A stretch of DNA of 64,000 nt, taken from CAWHMS01 sp963830495 (GTDB lineage Bacteria > Actinomycetota > Actinomycetes > Propionibacteriales > Nocardioidaceae). The notes under the pieces were generated by a model. That model saw only the letters and a program-made list of their open reading frames with translations, searched no databases and was not told where the DNA came from. The DNA lies in the NCBI GenBank assembly GCA_963830495.1, contig CAWHMS010000001.1, forward strand, positions 558,001 to 622,000. The letters run 5' to 3'. Below are positions 36,958 through 45,405 of the stretch, one piece after another; position 1 is the stretch's first letter, and each line of letters opens with the position of its first letter. Both the position numbers and the translations under genes were made by a program.

Positions 36958-39324
36958 CTACTGCCGGGCGATGGCGATGCGGAAGCGCTCCTCCGGGTCG
37001 ATGAGGTGGTCGGCGTCGTCGGCATCGTCGCCGAGATCGATCTGGACCCAGTTCACCGTGCCGCTGAAGACGCTGCCCTCGCCCGCGTAGTCGTTGCTGA
37101 CGGGGGAGGCGGTGTCTCGGCCGATGTCGGCGGTCTCGTCGGCGGAGAAGACCATCGGGATCGTGGCGTCGACGCGCCCCTCGCCGACGTTGGATCCGTC
37201 AAGGTAGAGCTCAACCGTGCCGCCCTTGCCGAGTCCGCCACCGTCGTAGCCGAACTCCATCCGGACCTGGTGGGTGCCCTCCGGGATCGGGGTGCCTCCT
37301 TCGACAATGAACCGCTGAAGTCCGAGCAGGTTGTAGCAGTAGCGCGGGCGACCGTCCTTGACGTACAGGCTCCAGCCGGCGAAGGCCCCTCCCTGGGCGA
37401 TGATCACCCCTTCGACGCCGGACTCGGGCACCACGATCTCGGCGGTTACGGCATGGGACTTGTTCTTGATGTTGAGCAGCGAGGCCTCGGTGAGCCTGCC
37501 CATCCCTCCGAACAGCAGCTGGGTGTCTCCCTTGACCAGAACTGGTCTCCCCGCGAGGTCGGGGTTGAACCGCTCGATGCGGCGGTCGTCCAGCGGCAGG
37601 ACGTTGTACTTGCGTGCCTCGGCGAGCCAGAGCTCCTGCAGCTCGGCGAGCTTGTCGGGCATCTCATCCGCGAGGTCGTGGGACTGGCTCCAGTCCGTCG
37701 TCGTGTCGTAGAGCTCCCAGACGTCGTCCTCGAGCGGGGGCATCGGACCCATCACCCACGGCGTGCTGTGGCGGGTGACCGCCGTCCAGCCCTCGTGGTA
37801 GATGCCGCGGTTGCAGAACATCTCGAAGTACTGGGTGGTGTGTCGTTCGGGCTCGTCCGCCTGATCGAACGAGTACGCCATGCTGACGCCCTCGATGGGA
37901 CGCTGCGTCACCCCGTCGACTTCTGTCGGTTCGGGCAGGCCCGCAGCCTCCAGGACCGTCGGGACCACGTCGATGACGTGGTGGAACTGCTGACGCACCT
38001 CGCCCTTCGCGGTGAACCCATGCGGCCAGTGCACGATCGTGCCGTTGCGGGTGCCGCCCCAGTGCGAGGCGACCTGCTTGGTCCACTGGTACGGCGTATC
38101 CATGGCATGCGCCCAGCCGACCGCGTAGTGGTTGTAGGCAGTCGGGGTCCCGAACTCCTCGATCCGGGACGCGACGTACTCGGGCGTCTCCAGGGCGTCG
38201 GCGCCGTTGAAGATGAACATCTCGTTGAACGAGCCGTTGACGGTGCCCTCGGCCGAGGCGCCATTATCACCAATGACGTAGTAGACCAGCGTGTCGTCGA
38301 GGACACCGAGGTCCTCGATTGCGTCGACGAGTCGCCCGATGTGATGGTCGGTGTGCTCGAGGAACCCGGCGTAGACCTCCATCTGCCGGGCCAGCACCGG
38401 CTTCATCTCCTCAGGCATGTCGTCCCAGGCGGGGATCTCGTCATGCCGCGCCGTGAGCCCAGTGTCGGCCGGAACCACGCCGAGCTCCTTCTGCCGGGCC
38501 AGGATCTCCTCGCGCAACGCGTCCCAGCCGGCGTCGAACCGGCCGCGGTACTTGTCCGACCACTCAGTGGGCACATGGTGGGGCGCGTGCGCGGCGCCAG
38601 GCGCGTAGTAGACGAAGAACGGCTTGTCGGGCGCTAAGGACTTCTCCTGTCGGATCCACCCGATCGCCTTGTCGGTCATGTCCTCGGTGAAGTGGTAGCC
38701 CTCCTCAGGAGTCTTCGCCGGCTCGACCGGCGTGGTCCCGTCGTAGATCGCCGGGTAGTACTGGTTGGTCTCACCGCCGATGAAGCCGTAGAAGTGCTCG
38801 AAGCCGCCACCGCCGGTGGGCCAGGCGTCGAACGGCCCGACCGGGCTGGTCTGCCACACAGGCACCTCGTGGCACTTGCCGAACTGCGCGGTCGCGTAAC
38901 CGTTCAGCCGCAGAGTCTGGGCCAAGGGTGCACAGGTGTTCGGCCGCACCGAGCTGTAGCCCGGCGCCGACGTGGCCAGTTCGGTGATCACTCCCATCCC
39001 GACCGAGTGGTGGTTACGCCCTGTCAGCAACGCCTGCCGGGTCGGGGCACACAGTGCCGTGGTGTGGAACCGGTTGTACTTCAGGCCGGCGGCGGCCAGC
39101 CGTTCGGCGGTCGGCGTACGACAGGGACCGCCGAACGCGCTCGAGGCGGCAAAACCCACGTCGTCGAGCAGCACCACCAGCACGTTGGGCGCACCCGTCG
39201 GCGGTAGCAAGGGCTCGATGGGCGGGAAGGAGGTCTCCGGGTCCCTCGCGTCGTACGTCGTCGAGCCGGTGGCGGGACGATCGGGAATCGGCAACACGCT
39301 GCGGGCATGGCGGTCAGTGGTCAT
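36958..39324 (-). CDS. Arylsulfatase, AtsD-like
   Basis: 788 aa from ATG 39324 with GGAGG upstream, matching the size of mycobacterial AtsD (787 aa). No signal peptide is seen. The core begins APNVLVVLLDDVGF (metal-binding Asp54-Asp55). The formylglycine motif C-A-P-T-R is at 92-96, followed by QALLTGRNHHSVGMG. Other active-site parts are AQFGKCHEV, PFFVYYAPGAAHAPHHVP, LVYYVIGDNGASAEGTVNG and HWGGTRNGTIVHWPHGF. The C-terminal 180 residues form a beta-rich domain. It hydrolyses sulfate esters, substrate unknown. Confidence 0.92.
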   Translation of the reverse strand: MTTDRHARSVLPIPDRPATGSTTYDARDPETSFPPIEPLLPPTGAPNVLVVLLDDVGFAASSAFGGPCRTPTAERLAAAGLKYNRFHTTALCAPTRQALLTGRNHHSVGMGVITELATSAPGYSSVRPNTCAPLAQTLRLNGYATAQFGKCHEVPVWQTSPVGPFDAWPTGGGGFEHFYGFIGGETNQYYPAIYDGTTPVEPAKTPEEGYHFTEDMTDKAIGWIRQEKSLAPDKPFFVYYAPGAAHAPHHVPTEWSDKYRGRFDAGWDALREEILARQKELGVVPADTGLTARHDEIPAWDDMPEEMKPVLARQMEVYAGFLEHTDHHIGRLVDAIEDLGVLDDTLVYYVIGDNGASAEGTVNGSFNEMFIFNGADALETPEYVASRIEEFGTPTAYNHYAVGWAHAMDTPYQWTKQVASHWGGTRNGTIVHWPHGFTAKGEVRQQFHHVIDVVPTVLEAAGLPEPTEVDGVTQRPIEGVSMAYSFDQADEPERHTTQYFEMFCNRGIYHEGWTAVTRHSTPWVMGPMPPLEDDVWELYDTTTDWSQSHDLADEMPDKLAELQELWLAEARKYNVLPLDDRRIERFNPDLAGRPVLVKGDTQLLFGGMGRLTEASLLNIKNKSHAVTAEIVVPESGVEGVIIAQGGAFAGWSLYVKDGRPRYCYNLLGLQRFIVEGGTPIPEGTHQVRMEFGYDGGGLGKGGTVELYLDGSNVGEGRVDATIPMVFSADETADIGRDTASPVSNDYAGEGSVFSGTVNWVQIDLGDDADDADHLIDPEERFRIAIARQ

Positions 39325-39450
39325 GACGGTCCTCCGGTTCGGGCTTCCTCGTGGCACGGCGCGCGTGTTCGCAACGTACGGTCGACCGGGCAGCGCGGAC
39401 ATCGCCCAGATCGGATGACTGGGCGCTCTGCAGTGACATCGCGGCGATGG

Positions 39451-40110
39451 TCAGATCGCGAGACTGACGGGGAACGTGGCGATCCAAGCGACGGCGGCGA
39501 CGAACGCCACGCAGCCGGCCACTGTCAACACCCAGCGAAGTCTGTGGCTGTGAACCCTGGTGCTCATCCCGGCGAAGAACAGCACGACCGCGTAGAGCAC
39601 CACCGTCAGCACATAGTTGCTGGCACGCTGGATGTCCCGGTCCACCTCTGCCGCAGAGGCCGCCGCTGCGCTGTCGAGCGCGGCAGCCTTGTCCCGAGAC
39701 GCGACCTGGTACTCGTCCATGGCGAAGGGGGTCGGCGGCGCCGCCGGGTTGGTGATCGGATCGGTCGCGATCCAGGCGTCGAAGGCGGGCCGGAACTCCT
39801 CCCGGAAACGCTCGACGTAGAAGTCGGCCAGCTCCTCCTCGTCGCGCAGATCGGCGTCCGCCCAGGCGATGAACGTCGCAACGTCGACCTCGTTCTGTGC
39901 CTCGGCCAGGCCCTGCTCGCGGGCAGCTTCGATCCTGATCGCGCTGGTGCGGCTCGCGGCCAGAGCCTGCTCGCCGTTCCAGCGCGTGGCCTGATAGCTG
40001 CTCCACGACGTCGCGGCGGCGGCCACCACCAGCAGCACCGTGGCCACCAGCTCCTGCCAGTTGCGTCCGGACTCCTCCGGCGGCTCAGCGCGCGACGCCA
40101 TGCTCGTCAC
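39451..40110 (-). CDS. Hypothetical membrane protein with three helices
   Basis: 219 aa (GTG 40110 or ATG 40101). A first helix (ELVATVLLVVAAAATSWSSY) is followed by a long, charged coiled region (ALAASRTSAIRIEAAREQGL to about residue 130), then two helices (YVLTVVLYAVVLFFAGMSTR and WVLTVAGCVAFVAAVAWIAT). This helix-coil-helix-helix layout resembles DUF4337-type proteins. It overlaps the 3' end of the bestrophin-like gene, so the two form an operon. The role is unknown; an interaction with the neighbour is likely. Confidence 0.75.
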   Translation of the reverse strand: MTSMASRAEPPEESGRNWQELVATVLLVVAAAATSWSSYQATRWNGEQALAASRTSAIRIEAAREQGLAEAQNEVDVATFIAWADADLRDEEELADFYVERFREEFRPAFDAWIATDPITNPAAPPTPFAMDEYQVASRDKAAALDSAAAASAAEVDRDIQRASNYVLTVVLYAVVLFFAGMSTRVHSHRLRWVLTVAGCVAFVAAVAWIATFPVSLAI

Positions 40111-40909
40111 ACGGAGGCGTCACGCTGAGGCCGGCAACCTCCAGCTGGGAGTCGATCAGGCGAAGTGTTCGCTCCATGGCTACCGGCTGCAGCCGGCCGA
40201 CGCCGTCGCCGTGCGGATGGTCGAAGAACGTCAGCAGCAGGAGCAGCAGCGTGATCACTATGGTGACGCTCCCCATCAGCAAGCCCTGTGTCACCGCGCC
40301 CTCCGCCCGGTCGGCGAAGAACAGCGTGTACACGAAGATCACCGCTGCGATCACAATGAGAACCAGCCACAGCGGCGAAGGGAGGATCCCTTCCGCGCCG
40401 TGGACTCTGTCGACACGTGCTTGCTCGCGGTCACTCGTCTGGTCCAACCACCGGTCGTACGCCGACTCCTCGGCCGGCGTACGCGGCTCGACCGCGGAGA
40501 TGGTGAGGAACATCTCCGCCCCCCAGGGGTTGATCGCATCGCCGAGCGTGCCCGCATCCAGGGCATCCCACTCGGGACCAGCCACCGAGCGTGCATAGCA
40601 GATCAGCTCGCCGGTGAGCTCCTCACTCGCATCGCCGGGGAGGAACTGCGCGGTCTGGACCTGCTGCGCCACGATCGTGGCCTCAGATTCTGCGCCTGAG
40701 CGCGACTCGTCGTACGACGTGAACGCGAGGAAGATGATGAATCCGAGCAGCAGAGAGAAGCCCGTCGCCAGCACTCCGAAGACTCCCGACGCCCGGTCCC
40801 CGTCGCTGAAGTAGCTTCCCTCCGGCGCCCGGCGGCGCACGAGCAGCATGGCCGTCACGGTGGCGGCCGTGGCGGCGACCACGATGAGAGCGGCGAAGAC
40901 CAGGTTCAT
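40085..40909 (-). CDS. Bestrophin-like membrane protein (DUF4239)
   Basis: 274 aa. A first helix (MNLVFAALIVVAATAATVTA) and a second (FGVLATGFSLLLGFIIFLAF) precede the conserved TSYDESRSGAESEATIVAQQ. A soluble helical stretch follows, then SPLWLVLIVIAAVIFVYTLF and GSVTIVITLLLLLLTFFDHP. This is the DUF4239/bestrophin-like layout; some relatives may be anion channels, but that is not shown for this family. The next gene overlaps its 3' end. A candidate operator lies about 120 bases upstream (41030-41048). Confidence 0.82.
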   Translation of the reverse strand: MNLVFAALIVVAATAATVTAMLLVRRRAPEGSYFSDGDRASGVFGVLATGFSLLLGFIIFLAFTSYDESRSGAESEATIVAQQVQTAQFLPGDASEELTGELICYARSVAGPEWDALDAGTLGDAINPWGAEMFLTISAVEPRTPAEESAYDRWLDQTSDREQARVDRVHGAEGILPSPLWLVLIVIAAVIFVYTLFFADRAEGAVTQGLLMGSVTIVITLLLLLLTFFDHPHGDGVGRLQPVAMERTLRLIDSQLEVAGLSVTPPCDEHGVAR

Positions 40910-41029
40910 GGACGACTCTCTCGTGTGGGTCCTGTCGCCGCACTAGGTCCGGTGTGCATGACCTCGCCTCTTCCCTGGCCGGCTCCCCCACTCGCCAGCC
41001 CAGCATGACCCGCCGGGGAGAGGCGCTGC

Positions 41030-41048
41030 CTCACCCGCGATGGGTGAG
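41030..41048. promoter_or_regulatory. Candidate operator 1 (TCAC-N9-GTGA)
   Basis: CTCACCCGCGATGGGTGAG, about 120 bases upstream of the bestrophin-like gene. Half-sites TCAC and GTGA are nine bases apart, as in six other sites near the LuxR gene. Here the arms extend to 7 bp (CTCACCC/GGGTGAG), as in site 4. It overlaps the last codons of the degenerate gene at 41031-41900. Confidence 0.45.
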
Positions 41049-41900
41049 ACCAGTCTTGTCCCCCTTCTTGGACTGCACGGTCACGCCCCAGGTGACCGAC
41101 TCGGTACCGCCCGGGCCGGTGAGTGAGGTCTTTAGGTCGGCCACGAGTTCGTAGTCCCTGTAGGCCGAGTACGGCGCTCCGGAGATGGGGTCAGCCCTGG
41201 TCACCGTCGAAGGCGAACTCCTGGCGGAAGGGCGGCTTGCTCTGATCCCTTCCACTGCGGGCGATGCCGTCGAGTGTCTGCCCCTCCAGCGGCTTTCCGT
41301 TCTCCAACAGCTTCTTGCCGTCACCGCGCATCCGCTTGATCGTCACCATCTGCCCCAGTGTGAACGGCTTGCCGCCGCTGAGGCACGGAGCCGGGTACTC
41401 ACCGATCAGCTGGACGGACGAGCCGGCGCGGAAGCGACTTTGCGCATCCCGGTCGGTGTGTCGCAGGTGGACGGATTGGCAAATTGTCGCTGGAGCACCC
41501 CATCGGGTACGGCGGTCACCGTCGGCAGCAGGTTGACCTGGCCCCCGACCTCGATGCCGCCTTCCTCGGCGTCCTCTTCGGTCGCGAGAGCGCTTTCCTC
41601 TGACCCGGGCTGCAGCGTGACAGCTTTACGCCGCCTGGGATGGTGCCGCCCTGAGGCGTGGACGGGGATGTCACCGAATCGGTACGCCGGTTGAGGGCTC
41701 GCCGTGGTCAGTTGCCCGGGGTCGGGTCCACCACCGAGCGACGGCGGCTCCTCGACGGCACCGTGGCGAGGGGGGTCCACGATGCGATCTGACGGCGGGG
41801 CGCCGACGACGTACGGCGATGCCTGCGCGGCCGCGCCAACGTCGACGAAGGCCCACTCACGCACCCCAGACTCCATCCCGCGGGTGGCCCATCTGGCCAT
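41031..41900 (-). pseudogene. Degenerate unknown gene, possibly related to eCIS-core (DUF4157) proteins
   Basis: Protein-like stretches lie in different minus-strand frames and join at about 41450 and 41200. They are YRFGDIPVHASG, VNLLPTVTAVPDGVLQRQFA, then SRFRAGSSVQLIGEYPAPCL with SGGKPFTLGQMVTIKRMRGD and KKLLENGKPLEGQTLDGIAR, and a C-terminal SGAPYSAYRDYELVADLKTS ending THRG. FGDIPVHA resembles the N-terminus of DUF4157 (eCIS core) proteins, but this is weak evidence. At least two frameshifts are needed. No full product is encoded as given. Confidence 0.4.
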
Positions 41901-42023
41901 GCCGCCACCAGCGCGTCACGGATTCGTCACTCAGGCAAGCCTTGAGAGACGGAGCCGGCCCCTGGGCCTGCCTCGGCATGCCCAGGGGAACCCTCCAGGC
42001 AGCCGCGCCGCAGGCGAGTCCCG

Positions 42024-42611
42024 CTACGGGTCGCCGGAGCCGTCCCTCCCCATTGGCGCGATCGTCCTGCTCATGATCCAGGCGTGCTTGCCGACCTGCC
42101 GGATCCGGGAGAAGTCGAAGTCCTCGAACAGTTCGACCGTTGCGCTGAACAGGAAGCGGTCCTGGGCCTCGCGGCCACTCGTGGTCTCGGAAATGGCCTC
42201 CACACGCCCGCCCCCAGCAGACGCGATCTGCGCCAGCGCGCCCTCCAGTGCAGCCCGTGCCACCCCATGCCGCCGATGCCGCTTGTCGACGAAGATGCAG
42301 GCGATCCGCCAGCTCGCTCGTGGTGGTGGCTCCTGTTCATAGGCGCGCCTGTGCTTGAGCAAGAGCGCATCTCGTCTCCCGTACTGGCACCAGCCCTGCG
42401 CGACACCCTCCTCGTCGAACACCAGCGCCGCATGGGCCCGGCCCTCGTTCACCAGTTGCTGCTTCAAGGCACGCGGTTCGCTGGCGTGGCGCTCGTACTC
42501 CGGATGGTGCACGATGCACCAGCACCCGCCGTAGATCCCGTTGTTGCGTTCCACCAGCTCGGCGAAGGCGTCCCACGTGGAGACGTCCAGCGATCGTGAC
42601 GTGAGCAGCAC
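42024..42611 (-). CDS. GNAT-family N-acetyltransferase
   Basis: 195 aa from GTG 42611. It carries the unusual N-terminal segment ELVERNNGIYGGCWCIVHHP, then EEGVAQGWCQYGRRDALLL, and the acetyl-CoA-binding core ACIFVDKRHRRHGVARAALE (the V-x-x-x-x-R/H-x-x-G/A motif). The closing segment is EDFDFSRIRQVGKHAWIMSR. The acceptor is unknown. It stands alone between damaged regions. Confidence 0.82.
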   Translation of the reverse strand: MLLTSRSLDVSTWDAFAELVERNNGIYGGCWCIVHHPEYERHASEPRALKQQLVNEGRAHAALVFDEEGVAQGWCQYGRRDALLLKHRRAYEQEPPPRASWRIACIFVDKRHRRHGVARAALEGALAQIASAGGGRVEAISETTSGREAQDRFLFSATVELFEDFDFSRIRQVGKHAWIMSRTIAPMGRDGSGDP

Positions 42612-43244
42612 GTCGTCACCTGGACTCTGCGGCGCCTGGCATCAGCACGATCTCCACACTCAGCTCTGCGATCTCCTCTGTGTACACAGCGTTCATGGGG
42701 CCATCTTGACCTGGCCATCTGCACTCGACAACCGCTGTCGCCGGTGGACGAGCCGAACAGCGCCCCGCTCCGTTCGTCACACGATCCCGCTGTCGGAGAC
42801 GCTGGTGGCGTTCCAGCGCTCGAGCCTGGTCATGGACTCCGCGGAGATCCCGGCCAGGACCGCGACGACCTGAGAGCGGCACGCTGAAGGAAGGGCGGCG
42901 GAAACCCGGCGATCTCACACCTCGACTTCGAGGCGATCGAGCGCGGACTCTCGCCACCGCATGGAAGAAGCGGACCGCAAAACTCCCCGCGGCGCCCGAG
43001 CGACATCCTTCTGGATCAACCGGCAAGGTCAGCCCTGCGGCCTGTATCGTCTCAGCGTATGCCGTCGCTGCGGCGCGTGCCTCTGATGTCGGTCGCTGCT
43101 GGAGTGGTCCGCTCAGATCGGGAGCGGGCGACTCCTGCACCTAGCCCGCCGATCATCGGGTGGGTAGCGTCGAGGCTGCCGATCACTGAGTGCCTGAACT
43201 CCGTGTCGGCGGCGTCGTGCACACCATCGAGCAAGGAGACCCCC
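42612..43244. other. Intergenic region without a recognisable gene
   Basis: About 630 bases between the acetyltransferase and the DUF1269 gene. Frames here are low-complexity and unlike any protein I know. An ATG at 42698 on the minus strand opens a 26-residue frame (MNAVYTEEIAELSVEIVLMP) with no clear RBS. The AAGGAG ribosome site of the next gene is at 43234-43239. No operator of the TCAC-N9-GTGA type was found. Confidence 0.4.
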
Positions 43245-43811
43245 ATGTCAGAAGAAGACACCACCCCGGATCGGTCCGACGTCGTTGCCGCGGCGGTGAC
43301 TGAGGGTGGCTACACCCTGTTCGTCGCCGACTTCAGTGACACGACGACCGCGTGGGAGGCCTACGAAACCCTCAAGTCGGTCGAAGACGGACGACACCTG
43401 GAAATCGAAGGGGTCATCGTCGTCAAACGTGAGGCAGACGGGACGATCGAGGTTCAGAAGGCCACAGACCACACGACTCGGCGCGGCCTCAAGTGGGGAG
43501 TAGTCGGAGGGGTCGCCCTGGGCGTCATCTTCCCACCTTCGATCCTAGGCAGCGCTGCGGTGCTCGGAGCCGGCGGGGCGGCCGCTGGAAAATTGCGCGA
43601 ACGTCACCACCGCAATGAACTCGCCGCCGAGCTCGAGTCCGCCATCGCGCCGGGACACTCCGGCATCCTGGCCCTCGTGTCGGATCCTGGCGCTCTGGAG
43701 ATCCGCAAGGCACTCGACAACGCCGACGCCATCGTCGAGTCCGCGATCGATGATGTCGTCGCCCGAGACATCAAAGCGGCCGCCAAGGAGGCCGACCGAG
43801 CGGACAAGTAG
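43245..43811 (+). CDS. DUF1269 family membrane-associated protein
   Basis: 188 aa from ATG 43245 with AAGGAG upstream. It begins with an acidic stretch, then GYTLFVADFSDTTTAWEAYE and EIEGVIVVKREADGTIEVQK, typical of DUF1269. A hydrophobic, Gly-rich middle (WGVVGGVALGVIFPPSILGS and AAVLGAGGAAAGKL) is followed by a charged helical end (ELAAELESAIAPGHSGILAL). Family members are abundant in stress or membrane gene clusters; the function is unknown. It is the first gene of the group around the LuxR regulator. Confidence 0.85.
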   Translation: MSEEDTTPDRSDVVAAAVTEGGYTLFVADFSDTTTAWEAYETLKSVEDGRHLEIEGVIVVKREADGTIEVQKATDHTTRRGLKWGVVGGVALGVIFPPSILGSAAVLGAGGAAAGKLRERHHRNELAAELESAIAPGHSGILALVSDPGALEIRKALDNADAIVESAIDDVVARDIKAAAKEADRADK

Positions 43812-43838
43812 CAAGCAGCCTGCTATGCCGCCACACGG

Positions 43839-43864
43839 CCTGTCGCTGACGCCACACCGACAGG
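43839..43864. terminator. Possible terminator after the DUF1269 gene
   Basis: CCTGTCG (43839-43845) and CGACAGG (43858-43864) form a 7-bp stem with a 12-base loop, starting 28 bases after the DUF1269 stop. No T-run follows. Confidence 0.35.
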
Positions 43865-43994
43865 TGCGAGAGATTTCTGGCTCTTGTGACGTTTCCGTGG
43901 TGGTGCCTTGCGCGCCTGAGAGATGAGCACGCACCTCCGACACTTCGACAAACCACCTCCGGTTTAGCTGCGACCTGCCGGCAAGCGGCTAGCC

Positions 43995-44226
43995 GGGACA
44001 TCCGGGGATCGAGCAACCTGGACATGCGTTCGTTCGGATTGAACTACGAGGTCTTGCTGACGACTCCGGACCCGGACGTTGTCGCCCGCGTGTGCGAGGT
44101 CGAGGACACGTCCCGGGAGCTGTCCCCGGAGCGGACGCTCGAGGAGTGGCTGGCCAGGTCCCGCCGGTCGGCCTACGCGGACACGTCATGCGGCTCACGG
44201 CCGGCTGGCAGGGACCTGGGCACTGA
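43995..44226 (+). pseudogene. Cardiolipin synthase, C-terminal remnant
   Basis: Translation from about 43995 gives DIRGSSNLDMRSFGLNYEVL, the part of a phospholipase-D HKD region after the His-Lys, then VVARVCEVEDTSRELSPERT and LEEWLARSRRSAYADT. A missing base near 44184 breaks the end VMRLTAGWQGPGH before a TGA at 44224-44226. The upstream 400 residues, including the catalytic His and Lys, are absent. It is a dead 3' stump of a cls gene, probably left by a deletion next to the DUF1269 gene. Confidence 0.75.
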
Positions 44227-44291
44227 CCCGACCCTCTCCGCCAACCTATGAGTCGCCGTCCTCCGCAGGCGGCCGTCGCGGCCTTAGCCGG

Positions 44292-44690
44292 TCAGCAGGT
44301 CGTCTGGATGTCGTCAACGAGGGTCTGCACGTCGGTGCCGAAGGTGGAGAGCGCATCACGAGCCGCGGTGAGAGTGGCCGGAGACGCGCTCGCCTGGGCC
44401 GACTCGATGCTGCTGGTCAGTGCGGCGTAGCTCGCCTCGACGGCGTCGATCTGTGAAGCGAACTCGGCGGCGGCGTCGGCCTTGACCTCGGCCACGTCGT
44501 CCTCTACCGCCGCGAGCCCGCTCTCGAGCTCGCTGAGGGCGCTGGAGGAGGAAACATCGATCTCCTGAACGTCGTCGACCGACGACCGCAAGTCGTCGAC
44601 CGAACTGCACACGGCCGGCTCGTCTTCACTGCAGGCTGCCAGGGACGCACCGAGCGCCAGGGTGGCGACGATGGTGGGGATGGGCTTCAT
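44292..44690 (-). CDS. Small secreted lipoprotein
   Basis: 132 aa from ATG 44690. The signal ends in the lipobox LGASLAAC, so the mature protein would be lipid-anchored at Cys20. The rest is an acidic, Ala/Ser-rich helical stretch (LSELESGLAAVEDDVAEVKA, TAARDALSTFGTDVQTLVDD), probably coiled coil, with a second cysteine in the final TTC. No named domain. Two candidate operators lie upstream between this gene and the next plus-strand gene. Confidence 0.78.
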   Translation of the reverse strand: MKPIPTIVATLALGASLAACSEDEPAVCSSVDDLRSSVDDVQEIDVSSSSALSELESGLAAVEDDVAEVKADAAAEFASQIDAVEASYAALTSSIESAQASASPATLTAARDALSTFGTDVQTLVDDIQTTC

Positions 44691-44841
44691 GATGACTCCT
44701 TGGTTGGGTTGCTGCCTGCTGGTTGGGTTCGGGCGTGGCGTGAGTCTCGACGACCCACGCCCGCGCGTCATGGCGGCAGCCCAGGTGGACTCCTGACACC
44801 GGGGCGACGTGCCCATCATTCGCAGGGGCCGGACCGCGGTC

Positions 44842-44860
44842 GTCACACAGAAGACGTGAA
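44842..44860. promoter_or_regulatory. Candidate operator 2 (TCAC-N9-GTGA)
   Basis: GTCACACAGAAGACGTGAA, about 150 bases upstream of the lipoprotein gene (minus) and 190 bases upstream of the CMD-like gene (plus). Half-sites and spacer match the other sites in the region. Confidence 0.45.
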
Positions 44861-44901
44861 CGTCCGTCGGTCGGAGCCCGCGGGCTCATCGGCAAAGACG
44901 T

Positions 44902-44920
44902 TTCATCAGATCTGCGTGAT
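44902..44920. promoter_or_regulatory. Candidate operator 3 (TCAT-N9-GTGA)
   Basis: TTCATCAGATCTGCGTGAT, about 130 bases upstream of the CMD-like gene at 45052. The right half with flank (TCTGCGTGATGCG) is identical to site 5. The left half-site has T in place of C. Confidence 0.45.
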
Positions 44921-45051
44921 GCGGACCGGGACCGTGGTGCGCGTCAATGAGGCTGCAAGCGCGGTTCCCCTCCCGGACCCGTTGGCTCAGACGGACGGCG
45001 AAGTCGAGGGGATGCGGCCAGACGCAGATCGAGCCGGAAGGACGGTCCGGA

Positions 45052-45396
45052 GTGCACTACGTAGATCGACTCCACCGCCTGGCCATCAACCAGACGGACT
45101 GGTCAGAGGACCCCGCCCACGCGGCCGACGTCGCGTGGCTCGAACCCATGCTGGACCCCCGGGCCCTGGCCCTGGTCAGGCTCGCTGCCCTGGTCGCGGT
45201 CGGGGGTGAGGTCCCCTCCTACGGCGCCGCAGCGGATGCGGCCGTCGACGCCGGCGCGAGTGCGGCCGAGGTGGTCGACGTGCTAATCGGCGTCCTCCCG
45301 GTAGTAGGTGCGGCACGGGTGGTGGCGGCAGCGCCCAAGTTGGCAATGGCGCTCGGGTACGACACCGATGCACTCGAACGGGAGTCCGCCGGCTGA
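45052..45396 (+). CDS. Carboxymuconolactone decarboxylase-like protein without CxxC
   Basis: 114 aa from GTG 45052 with GGAAGG upstream. The all-helical AhpD-like fold is suggested by LDPRALALVRLAALVAVGGE, AADAAVDAGASAAEVVDVLI and GVLPVVGAARVVAAAPKLAM. The redox CxxC of AhpD is absent, so it is unlikely to be a peroxidase. A second gene of the same kind lies at 52012-52356. It ends 10 bases before the stop of the convergent LuxR gene. Confidence 0.8.
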   Translation: MHYVDRLHRLAINQTDWSEDPAHAADVAWLEPMLDPRALALVRLAALVAVGGEVPSYGAAADAAVDAGASAAEVVDVLIGVLPVVGAARVVAAAPKLAMALGYDTDALERESAG

Positions 45397-45405
45397 CGTC
45401 TCCGC

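Noticed and set aside
36592..38637. A 681-codon open frame on the plus strand
   Set aside because: It lies antisense to the AtsD-like arylsulfatase, whose motifs are clear. Long antisense frames are common at this GC content.
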